Source: a candidate division SR1 bacterium
GTDB taxonomy: Bacteria > Patescibacteriota > Gracilibacteria > Absconditabacterales > Absconditicoccaceae
Direction: 5' to 3'
Length of the DNA stretch: 30,908 nucleotides
Assembly: GCA_025997135.1 (NCBI GenBank)
Contig: BNUE01000009.1
Location: forward strand, 1 to 30,908
Positions 20,495-28,901 of the stretch are shown piece after piece. A model generated the notes under the pieces. That model was given only the letters and a program-made list of their open reading frames with translations, did not search any database and was not told where the DNA came from. The translations under genes and the position numbers were made by a program. Numbering within the stretch: position 1 is the first letter of the stretch; every line of letters starts with the position of its first letter.

Positions 20495-20500
20495 AATATA

Positions 20501-20528
20501 TGTATAATTAAATAATCCGCATATACAA
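20501..20528 (-). promoter_or_regulatory. Promoter of truD, leaderless arrangement
   Basis: Minus strand TTGTAT (20528-20523), 16 bases and TATACA (20506-20501), ending 6 bases before ATG 20494. The hexamers are weaker than at the other promoters, but the position matches the leaderless pattern. Confidence 0.5.
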
Positions 20529-20542
20529 GCCAAAAAAATCTA

Positions 20543-20570
20543 TTGACTTTTTGCAAAAAATGAGTATAAT
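20543..20570 (+). promoter_or_regulatory. Sigma70-like promoter with no gene downstream
   Basis: TTGACT (20543-20548), a 16-base spacer and TATAAT (20565-20570), with TGAG directly before the -10. It points toward a terminator at 20605-20638 and away from truD. The sequence closely resembles the promoter at 930-957. Confidence 0.7.
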
Positions 20571-20576
20571 TAGGAA

Positions 20577-20638
20577 TGGGAAGGTAAAATTCTCGGTTGT
20601 ATATGGTGGTCATCTGTCTATGATATGATCACCTTTTT
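20577..20638 (+). ncRNA. Candidate small RNA between promoter and terminator
   Basis: The predicted transcript runs about 62 bases from the expected start (7 bases after the -10 box) to the T-run of a strong hairpin. No plausible reading frame fits: ATG at 20576 has three codons, and an ATG at 20603 would run through the terminator. The 3' third is antisense to the end of the YgjP-like gene (stop at 20618-20620). No known RNA family was recognised. Confidence 0.5.
20605..20638 (+). terminator. Intrinsic terminator on the plus strand
   Basis: GGTGGTCAT (20605-20613), an 11-base loop and ATGATCACC (20625-20633), nine pairs including one G-U, then TTTTT (20634-20638). Read on the minus strand the hairpin has no T-run, so it serves plus-strand transcription only. 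Confidence 0.72.
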
Positions 20639-21217
20639 CAATTCTTTTCTAATGTTTTTGTACTTTGGATAAAGTTTCTCAACTAATGCTCGAAAATCTG
20701 CTTTGTGATGTTTTTTGATAAGATGGGCTGTCTCATGTGCGATGACGTACTGAATATGAGAGCTTGGTAAAAAAATTAGATTCATATTTAGCATAATTTT
20801 TTGGTCGAATGTGCAAGATCCTCGTTTTGATTTGGCTTTCCTGATGGTGAGAGATTTGTAATTTGTATTTATTATTTGGGAAAATGTATTTAATCGCTGG
20901 ATACTGTAATCATAAAGCTCTTTCTTGAGAAAAGATTCGATAGTTTTGGTAGAAGAGCTAGCTTTAATCTGAGTTATATCTTCTCGTAAAACTTTCTCTC
21001 CGAAAATATAAATTCATTCTAGATCTCGCCTGGTAATATGTTGTTTAGTGTCGTGTTTTTGAGTTAGTTTGTGTGCTCTTTTGTATAAATCATCGAAAAA
21101 ATCTGTATTGTTTTTGAGTTTAGAGGGGATAGAAAAAAGAACGCTACCATCAGGCTGTACCTTGGCGTAGCCGTGGCGATTTTTGGAGTAAATTATAGTG
21201 TAGGGGAAAGTTTCCAT
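20618..21217 (-). CDS. YgjP/WTM-type zinc metallopeptidase (DUF45)
   Basis: 199 residues. The N-terminal half shows the YgjP pattern: a beta-rich start with YAKVQPDGSVLFSIPSKL, then KAKSKRGSCTFDQKIMLNMNLIFLPSSHIQYVIAHETAHLIKKHHKADF. This contains the zinc motif HETAH (H161 to H165) and the downstream His-His-x3-Phe that normally reads NHSxxF. The usual WGSC is RGSC here. The family's biological role is poorly known; some members sit with restriction systems. It is the last gene of a six-gene minus-strand run, 9 bases after the ValRS-like gene. One or two in-frame TGA are used. The zinc peptidase call is firm, the substrate unknown. Confidence 0.88.
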
Positions 21218-21226
21218 CTGTATAAT

Positions 21227-23608
21227 TTAAGTTAGTCCAAGTTTAGTTTGGATTTTTGAGATTTTGAGCTGAATTTCTGCTAGTTGCTCTTGTTTGATAT
21301 CTAGTTGAGGAGATGATGTAATTCCTAGGTTGTGACTCTGCATTATATATATTCTTATGACTTCTTTTTGTTCGAGAAGCGATTGATATTCGTCTTTTAG
21401 GTCGTCGATAGAGAGCTTTTCTTTGAGATTAGTTTTTTCGTTTTTTATCCCAATGGTAAATACGTCTCGAGAGAAAAGTTGATATCAATTTGGCTCATTT
21501 TCGTGCATTCTGATCAGGTTTATGTTATCTATTTTTAGTAAAGATTCAAAAATAGCTTGGTGATTTTTAAATTCTTCTAGAGAGTGAGTATCTGCCTTTA
21601 AAAAGATAGAAATATGCTGATGTTTCTGGATGTTTAGGCTTTGTTTGAATGTTGAAATTTGCTCAAAGATTTTGTATAAAATGACACTTTGAGAGTTCTT
21701 TTTTTTGATTTCTAATGGGAAATTGGTGTTTTTTATCGAAATTCATGATACATAAGAAAGTGCTTTTGTGTACTGTGGAAGAAGCGGGTAAAGCATAATT
21801 AGTAATTTTTGGATTACTAAAAATATCGCATCTAATCTAGCCTCACTTCATTCTGATTTTTGTAATTCTAAATATCGAGATAGAAATTTATTTTGAATAA
21901 ACAAATGAAGCTTTGGAAAAAAGAATTTTATGAAAGTATAGTCAGTTAAAGACTGGTATTCTGTCCGTAGATCGTCAAGCTCTGAAAGTATTCGGAAGTC
22001 AGCTTCGTTTCCTTTTTTTGAGACTTTTTGTATGGCTTCTTTTTCTGTAAAATTTGCTTTTAGATCTTGGAAACGCCAGTATCTTACTCCATTTCGTAGC
22101 TGACGTAATAATGTATCATACATTCGTAGAAGATCTTGTGAAATTTCTCATTGTATGATGACGGCAAGTCTGGTAGCATTTAATCAGAAAGAATTTATAT
22201 TGTCAAAAAAATCTTTATTTTGTAGAGAAAAGCAGGAAAATCTTTCTCATTTTTTGTCTAATCGAGAAGGATAAACTATTGCCTGATTATGTATGAATTT
22301 TCATAAAATAATGTATTGTAGAAGAATTTCTTGCAAAAAACGGTCGTATCTATCTTTTTCTAGGAAAGCGACAGGTAAAATGTCTTTTTTTAGAGAATGA
22401 AGGTATAGGTTGTATTCTCCAGGTAAAAAATCGCTGTCTGAAAAAATTATTTCCGTATTTGGAAGTAGATTTAGAAGCTCATTTTTTATGCTTTTTAAAA
22501 ATTCATCGTCTTCTAACTCTGCTTGAAGTGCTAATTTTGCTGAATCTACATCTATGCTTTGTTGATTGACCAATAGAGGATGTAATTCTTCATCATTATA
22601 ACGGCAGTATGGAACTTGTATTTTGATCTCTTGGATGTCTTTGTGCTGTACAAAGTGTAAGAAGTCTTCTAATGTCTGAATAACGTTATCTAGAAAATCA
22701 TCACGATTTTGCCCTTGAAACATTCAGGTTAGCTCTGTATATTTTCATTCTTGGTCATAAATGAATTGGTCTAGAGATAATTTGTGTTTTTGGGCTAAAA
22801 ATACACTTTCTTCATCAATTGATGGAGTTACTCTTTTGATTCAGTTTGATTTGGAGATATTGACAGTATCGTCCCCCAAAATGGGTATAGCCTTATTGAT
22901 GATAGGTATCAATACGTGTTTTCAGATCAGCTTTTTGTATCTTTTGTCTTGTGGATGAACAAGGAGGGCTACATCACCGAATATCGAATCTGGCTCAATA
23001 ACTGGTATATGTAATGTATGATTTTTGGTTTCTACAAAATAGGTCAATGTGTATATATTTTTGGTTTCTTCTTTCCAGATGATGTCTTTCGGGTAAATCT
23101 GGGCTCTCATCTTGAATGATTGGTATACAACTGTTGATTTGCTTTTTATATAATTGGACGTTTTTATTTTGTCCAATAATGACTGATGAAAACTAAGAAA
23201 AGAAGGCTGATTTGTCTGTTGTACATCATTTATTCCTAGGTAAGTATCGAGAATTTTCAGGTTTGTTTTTGTCTTTTTTCTCTCTTGTGAAGCAATAAAG
23301 AGGTTTAATTTGTCTACTCACAATTTTTCTAAAGGTTGTTTTTTTTTCATAAAAAATTGTTGAGCTTGTTGGATTAGTGCTATTTTATTTGTTGTGAACA
23401 AAAATTGCATTTCTGCATTTAGTTTTGGATCTCGTTTTTGTAAAAAATCTTGCATAAAAAATGAATAGAAATTGCCTTCGTTTAGTGGGTGAGAAGTTGG
23501 AATGGGAAAAACAGAATAAGAAACTTTTTTGTCCGTAATTATTTGATCGTATTGCTTAGCGAAAGTCTTTAGTTGAGAATCTTTGTATTTTTTTGGGAAA
23601 TTTATCAT
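21227..23608 (-). CDS. Valyl-tRNA synthetase-like pseudoenzyme
   Basis: 793 residues, somewhat shorter than a normal ValRS. The architecture is recognisable: an N-terminal Rossmann part (FPIPTSHPLNEGNF, 34-47), a CP1 editing-domain segment (VIEPDSIFGDVALLVHPQDK from 203, then IPILGDDTVNIS and RVTPSID to 265), a second Rossmann part ending in FGLNATRLAVI, an anticodon-binding-like helical region (about 495-700) and a C-terminal coiled coil (about 735-793). The catalytic signatures are gone: HIGH is replaced near H40-F47, KMSKS corresponds to RFSCF (457-461), and in the editing domain TTRPET reads VIEPDS and the conserved GTG reads SNG. It is therefore not a working ValRS by any known rule. The frame is open throughout with ordinary codon use, so it is a maintained gene, not debris. 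It lies in an envelope-gene operon. Confidence 0.8.
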
Positions 23609-23633
23609 TTAATTTTTATAATAGAGTTAAATG

Positions 23634-25379
23634 TTATTCACTGTATCTGTAGAGTTTAATTCATCCGTAGATGAGTAGAGATATGAAAACTAAAAGTAAT
23701 ACGTTTTCGGCAGGTCAGACTTGTACTTTTTTTGCTCATTCTAATTCCATAACTTGTCAATCAGCACATGTTGCATCTACTCGAAAATAAGCATAAATTT
23801 CTTTTTCTGCCTTGTAGTCAAATGGGTATTCATATCTAGTATCTGTGCTGGTTGTGAGTTTTTTTTTGGTTAATGGATTGTTTGTGTCTGATGAATAAAT
23901 GGTATAAAGCTTGGCATTTTCTACTTCATTTCGCACGAGATAATATTTATCTCCTATTTTTTGTGTTTGCACACGTATTCACTGGATTTTACAGGTGGCA
24001 GCTGCGTGTGTTCATGTACCTTCTCATGGTATGTCTACTATAATAGTTCAGGAATAGTCGATATTCGCACCTGTACTGGATGAAAGGGCAGTATATGTAA
24101 ATATTTCTGTGGGTGTACCGTGGGGTTGCTGAGCAAGGCGGGCAGCTGTCGTCAGATTGGCTCATGATGACTGATTATCAACGGCTCCAGTTGCAGCAAA
24201 AATAGGGATAATCTGAAAATATCGATTTTGAGAGGTATCCATTCACTGAAACATTACTTCGTTTTTCTCTATAATAATTGTTTTGTCAAGTTTATTTTGA
24301 CTAGATCCGTAGAGAATCTGAAATCCTGAAGCTTGTGTTCATTCTACTTTCCAGCCCATGTATAATCTATTTGCGTCTCTGGGATCTACACTGAATATGA
24401 CGTCTGAAATAAGGGTTTCATCGTTGACGTTGAACGTGGTGACTCACGTTTTGGTGGCGGTAATGTTTGAAGTTTTTAGTAATAAATCAACTTTTATGGT
24501 TCCAGTAGAAATCATCATTAGTTGTTTGGTAAATACTCCATCTTTGCCTGTGACTTTATCCATGGTAGCGGCTGGCTGACCATTTGATAAAATGAGAGAT
24601 ACATTGTTTACATTAGGATCTGTCGTTACGTCAAAAGTGACTTTGTCTCAAACTCTGATATTATTTGTCGGAGTTATTTCTATAGTTTTGAATAGATCAC
24701 CACTGAGCGGAGCATAGATGAATGTAACTATATCAGATTTTCATACTTCTTTGCCATTTATGTCCTGGATCGTGATATAAACTGTATTTTCTCATGAATT
24801 GATATTCATTAAGGAAGTAGACATCGTCCCCTGAGAGTCAACCATTACGCTAGTTTCTTGTTTATTATTTAGGTATACTTCACCAGGACTATTTGGAAGT
24901 TCTGTAGCTGATGCAATAACCTGTATAGGTAAATTTAATTCTTGTGAATATGGGAGAGGAGATAGAATTGTTACAGTTTTTAGCTGGGAAGTGGTACTCT
25001 CGTCCTGAACTGTAAATGATGTAGAACTTAATACTTTAGGGTTTAAAACGCCGTCGTCCTTCACATTCAAGGTGTATGATCCAGGCTTTTTTACAGTAAA
25101 TCATTTGGACATAGTGGTTTTGCCTAGATCTGTTGGGCTGAAGAAATATCGTCCGTAGTTCGGTATCGTGTACTCACTGGCTTGTAATCATGGAATCTCT
25201 AAAAACACAATTCCAGTATATGTAGTATCGATGACTCCATTTTTCATAGCAGTCAGGGTTATGTCTACATATTGATTTACTTTGAAAGTTGAGGGGTTAA
25301 TCTCTACAACGACCTCCTGAGCAAAAGAGAATCATCAAATAACCAAGAAACTTAGAAGGAATAGTCAGATTTTTTTCAT
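23634..25379 (-). CDS. Large surface protein, beta-rich, C-terminally membrane-anchored
   Basis: 581 residues. A signal peptide (KKIGLFLLSFLVIGGFSFA) is followed by Thr/Ser/Val-rich segments that look like Ig- or fibronectin-like beta domains: about 22-125 (begins EVVVEINPSTFKVNQYVDITL), 130-230 (VTILSPLPYSQELNLPIQV), 240-330 (IEITPTNNIRVGDKVTFDV) and 335-430. A further region with KYYLVRNEVENAKLYTIYSS resembles a fibronectin type III strand pattern. The end is a hydrophobic helix (NVLLLVFISLLIYGGIKLY) followed by RYSE, a stop-transfer anchor. The protein therefore projects outward from the membrane and may act as an adhesin or stalk. It lies between a small anchored protein and the ValRS-like gene, with gaps of 37 and 25 bases. 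No specific family is identified. Confidence 0.82.
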
Positions 25380-25416
25380 AATTTTATAAAATGGATAATA
25401 AAGATTGTTAGTTGCC

Positions 25417-25908
25417 TTATAATGCTCAAAGAGCGACATTCTGACTGCTATTTTGGCTAGGTGATACATATTCTACTGTAATTTCTTTTGCATCTCATTG
25501 GAAAGGTAGGATAATTACTCATTCATCAATATTTCCGTTTTGAAAACCTGTAACTTTTAATAGCAGGGAGGAATTAGTTTGATTGATGACTTCAAAAGTG
25601 TATGGAGAAGTGATTTGATCGGTCAATATCTGAATTTCTGATGGAGAATGAAAAAAAGAAATAAAAATCTGATTTTCTGATTGTAATTTTGCTCAAATGA
25701 ACACCTCTAAGTCGGTTGTGGATTTTTTGTATGCGGCATCTCGATGAAGGTTTGTCATAATTTCTCTTTCCTGAAGTGATAGTATACTAGAAGAAAGCCA
25801 TCACGAACTATCAGATATCCAAACGAAAAAAAACGCTAAAGCAACTCATAAGATGAGAATGACTAAATGTTTGGTTGTATATTTGATAACATTTTCTGGA
25901 TTTTTCAT
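25417..25908 (-). CDS. N-terminally anchored membrane protein, unknown
   Basis: 163 residues: a short cytoplasmic start (MKNPENVIKYTTKH), one helix (about 15-31, LVILILGVALAFFFVWI), then an exported domain rich in Ser, Gln and Thr with beta-like segments (IQILTDQITSPYTFEVI, LLLKVTGFQNGNIDEGVIILPF and ITVEYVSPSQ). No recognised domain. It lies between the M50 protease gene (gap 58) and the large surface protein (gap 37), so it is probably part of the same operon. A partner or substrate relation with the neighbouring protease is possible but unsupported by sequence. Three or more in-frame TGA encode Gly. Confidence 0.78.
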
Positions 25909-25966
25909 ACTGATGACATACGAATATTGATGTAAAAGTCAATAGATTCTCGGTTTTTTGGGTGAA

Positions 25967-27148
25967 TTAAAAAGGTAAAGGTAATCATCGATAAACTACT
26001 AAATCTTTGAGAATTATAAGGACTCCAACGAGTAAAAACAGATAAAAGAAAGCTGCATTAACGTAGGATTCTCCTTTGGCGTATTTTTCAGGTTTAATGT
26101 GGAAGGTAGATTGTAAAATCATTCCAATTCATCTGCCTCAATCTAATGCTGGGATGGGTAAAAGATTGAAAATGGCCAGAGCTAGAGAAATCATTCATGC
26201 AAATGCAAGATATGCAATCCGTCATCATTGTTGGTAAAATAGTTCTCACATTTTGATAGCTCAGACAGGTCATGCTAGTGCATCTGTAGCTTCTTTCATT
26301 TTGTCCTTTTCAAATGAAAAGAAATTTTTTCATAATTTGCCAAATACTTTGAAAGTAAGCGACCATTCTGATCATATTTCGTGAAGTCCAGCGAGCATAG
26401 CTCATTTTAGTCAGAATTTTATGTCTTTTATCTTATAATCGGCATTTGGAGAAATTACAGCACCAAGTTTACATGGATCTGGACAAGTAAACCTCAGGTC
26501 AAAACCAGGGTCTCATCAGAGATCAAATACAATATCTTGGTTTGCAAATGAAGTCAGAGTAGTGATAAAAGTATCGCTCATCACTGGAATGTCATTTATG
26601 GCATAAATTATGGTTTCAGGCTGGAGATTGATACTTTCAGCGAAAGAATTAGGTAAAACTTCCTGAATTTTAACTCATGATTTGATGCCTCCAGAGATAA
26701 ATCATTCTTTTTGGAGAAAGCTGATAGAGGGAACTAGATAACTTTGTGATGTTTCGTCAGCAGTCACTCCGAGAGGCTGGGAACCATGCCAAAAAAGAAT
26801 AGTAAAAAGTAGCCATGCAACTATGATATTCATCGTCACTCATCAGAGTATGATAATCATTTTTTTCCATAATTTAGCCATTGCAAGTCCATCTTTTGCG
26901 AAAAAATCGGTAGTGTTTGTAGGGTCTTCACCTTTGATCGCACAAAATCAGCCTAAAGGAATAGCGTTTAGTGTGTATTCTGTACCATCTTTTCCTGTCC
27001 AAAGTTTGCAGATACGAGGAGGTAAGCCGATACCAAATTCATTGACTTTAACTCATGTTTTCTTGGCTGCTTGCATGTGTCATCGTTCATGTGATAGGAT
27101 AAGCAGCATAAACATTAGAATTCATACGATAACTAGGATTATGGACAT
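25967..27148 (-). CDS. M50 site-2 protease (RseP-like)
   Basis: 393 residues. The first membrane helix carries the zinc motif HERGH (H20-H24, with G23 encoded by TGA), directly followed by an AIPLGGFCAIKGED segment typical of RseP. A PDZ-like domain lies at about 155-235 (GVKIQEVLPNSFAESINLQ and IIYAINDIPV). The C-terminal helices contain FNLLPIPALDGGRG, the third metal-binding motif with its Asp, and a last helix near residue 370. Such proteases cut membrane-spanning substrates, often anti-sigma factors or signal-peptide remnants. Neighbours are an SLH protein upstream and anchored surface proteins downstream, so an envelope role is likely. The start ATG 27148 gives the usual short exterior N-terminus. 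Confidence 0.93.
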
Positions 27149-27160
27149 CTGTATTTTTGA

Positions 27161-27187
27161 AGTAAAATAAGTAAAATAAGTAAAAAA
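27161..27187. repeat. 9-base tandem repeat
   Basis: AGTAAAATA occurs at 27161-27169 and 27170-27178, followed by AGTAAAAAA at 27179-27187. It occupies most of the 39-base gap between the M50 gene and the SLH gene. Probably a slippage product with no assigned function. Confidence 0.6.
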
Positions 27188-27907
27188 TTAGTTACATTTT
27201 TGGTCTATTTTTTCTAGAACTTCAGCTAATTTGTCGCCTGTGAATTGGGATTTTGCAAGAGATTTGAGTTTTATGATATTTTCGGCACAATCTAGATTAG
27301 TGGAATTTGTTGCGTTTGAATAATTATTTGGAGTCTCTGTGTATTCTAAACGAGCTTCTTTTTGTATAAACATTACGGTAGGGACTGCGATATTTTTAAA
27401 TTCTCAGAAAGTGATAGGAGCAAATTTGGAGTAAATTTTCGTTGTCTGGAGTAATCAGGCATTATTTGCTAATCTATAATAGGGTTCTGATCGGTGGATT
27501 GTCCCTCATTTTTGTTCTCAGTAAACCAAACGCATCAATATTGTGACGGCTTCTGCATTTGTCAAATAATTATTTGGGTAGAACTTTTTCTCGGATGTTC
27601 CTTGCATTATTCACATATTACATACTTGAAAAATACTTAAATTTAGGTTATTATCTGTTTGAGTGACATCTTTAAAATTGCATTTTGATATTGGTTGGTC
27701 TGATGTAGAAGAATATCAGAAATAATTTCTAGCAAGTTCATAAATCAAATGAGTAGAAACTCATCTAGTCATTTTTGTATTATCTTTTAAATGACTATTA
27801 AAACCAATGTTGTTTATATCATTGATGACATCCATCTCATCTATGGCAAAGGAAAATTGTATACTTATCAATAGGTAAAAACTGAGTATTATTCAGATTT
27901 TTTTCAT
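27188..27907 (-). CDS. Secreted S-layer-homology (SLH) protein
   Basis: 239 residues. A signal peptide (KKIGIILSFYLLISIQFSFA) is very similar to that of the large surface protein at 25379. Residues 45-65 (MTRGVSTHLIYELARNYFG) look like the end of one SLH repeat. Residues 75-127 contain a fuller one: CNFKDVTQTDNNLNLSIF, then CNMGIMQGTSEKKFYPNNYLTNAEAVTILMRL, matching the pattern F-x-D-V, A/G-I-x-x-G, F-x-P, L-T-x-A-E. SLH domains bind cell-wall polymers and hold proteins at the surface. A third, weaker repeat may follow (GEFKNIAVPTVMFI). It is the first gene of the minus-strand run that includes the M50 protease. Confidence 0.75.
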
Positions 27908-28098
27908 TTTTTTGATTTAAATATAAAATTGTTCTAACGTTTTTTATGAATTTGTAGTAAAAAAGCAAGTAAAAAGCGAGAATTTTCTCTCTTGAAAAAA
28001 AGTTTGAAATATTTACTCTCTGTAGTATGAATTTATATAAAATTTGATCACTGATAAAAATCATTTTTTGATTGATTGTGATATTCGTCGATTACACG

Positions 28099-28398
28099 AT
28101 GATTAATGTTTTTGAAGATCCTGTTATTGGGATTTGATTAGGCTTGATTGGGAGTTTTTTGCTTTCTCGATGAGTCAGCTTTTTTGTCTTTTTTTATGCT
28201 CAGGAACGATTTAGAAATGTGGCTTATAGAGATAGAAATTTAGTCGATGCCTACAAATTGTCATTTTTATTTGGACTCTTTTCGCTGATCAATGTACTCT
28301 TGATATTGCTTGGGCACTGGACAAAATGGATAGGATTGGCATTTTTGGCTGGCTTTATGCTGTTGCAGTATGTTTTATTTTTGGAGCCGAAAAAATAG
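28099..28398 (+). CDS. Small membrane protein with about three helices
   Basis: 99 residues, strongly hydrophobic: about 8-34 (VIGIGLGLIGSFLLSRGVSFFVFFY), 53-70 (KLSFLFGLFSLINVLLILL) and 75-95 (WIGLAFLAGFMLLQYVLFL), with a basic loop between helix one and two (QERFRNVAYRDRN). Both GIG and SRG include TGA-encoded Gly. The TAG stop is one base from the ATG of the MIP18/DUF59 gene, so translation of the two is probably coupled. A GTG 21 bases upstream could be an alternative start. I recognise no family. Confidence 0.72.
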
Positions 28399-28399
28399 T

Positions 28400-28720
28400 A
28401 TGGAGGATAGAGATGTTCTGGTTTATGATGCTATAATAGAAAGATTAAAAACAGTTTATGACCCAGAATTCCCTTTGGTGGACATTTTTACGATGGGTCT
28501 GATTTATGATATTAAAACAGATGAAAAGGCTGAAAAATGCACGATAGTGATGACATTTACTACGCCAACATGTCCGATGGCGGATATACTTATTGCAATG
28601 GTAAAAAATGCGACTTTAGAGGCTGTTTCTCACTGGGAAGTTGATGTGGAAATCTCTTTTGAGCCGATGCGGACTCCTGATATGATCAGAGATGAAGACT
28701 TGAAGAGAATGTTTTTATAG
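28400..28720 (+). CDS. MIP18/DUF59 family protein (SufT/PaaD-like)
   Basis: 106 residues, the usual single-domain size. Motifs: VYDPEFPLVDIFTMGLIYDI, the family signature D-P-E-x-P-x-V-D-I-x-x-x-G-L-I, then VMTFTTPTCPMADIL with the conserved Cys, and a VEISFEP strand near the end. Proteins of this family take part in iron-sulfur cluster assembly or in metal-dependent ring-hydroxylating systems. No suf, isc or phenylacetate gene is adjacent. Since the window holds a radical SAM enzyme, a cluster-assembly role is the more natural guess, but it is inference. No in-frame TGA is needed. Confidence 0.88.
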   Translation: MEDRDVLVYDAIIERLKTVYDPEFPLVDIFTMGLIYDIKTDEKAEKCTIVMTFTTPTCPMADILIAMVKNATLEAVSHWEVDVEISFEPMRTPDMIRDEDLKRMFL

Positions 28721-28746
28721 AGCTATGTTATAAACAAAAAGAGGAT

Positions 28747-28817
28747 TCATTTGCATTTGGCTAGGAAATCACTATACTTTCGTCAATATCAAGGTGAAAG
28801 TTTCTCAAATGCAATGA
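28747..28817. repeat. Imperfect inverted repeat, long hairpin
   Basis: TCATTTGCATTTG (28747-28759) pairs with CAAATGCAATGA (28806-28817) with one bulge. Shorter complementary pieces lie inside, CTTTC with GAAAG. It sits in the gap before the helicase gene with no coding frame. It could be a structured leader, part of a small mobile repeat or an attenuator. Confidence 0.4.
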
Positions 28818-28840
28818 CATTATAGAAAGGAAACAAGTTT

Positions 28841-28874
28841 ACCTAGATTCTTCGCTTTGCTCAGAATGACAGGT
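28841..28874. repeat. Palindromic repeat element ahead of the helicase gene
   Basis: ACCT (28841-28844) pairs with AGGT (28871-28874), and ATTCT (28847-28851) with AGAAT (28862-28866). The core reads TTCGCTTTGCTCAGAATGAC. The reverse complement resembles the short GTCATTCTGAGC palindromes seen scattered in many bacterial genomes. A single copy was found in this window. Confidence 0.4.
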
Positions 28875-28901
28875 GAATTTTAACCCTTCTTTTTTTCTAT
28901 T

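Noticed and set aside
20380..20613. Minus-strand frame starting at 20613
   Set aside because: It runs through the truD promoter and start in another frame. TruD is unambiguous there.
21227..23608. The housekeeping valyl-tRNA synthetase
   Set aside because: HIGH and KMSKS are both absent, and the editing site is also changed. A normal enzyme should exist elsewhere in the genome.
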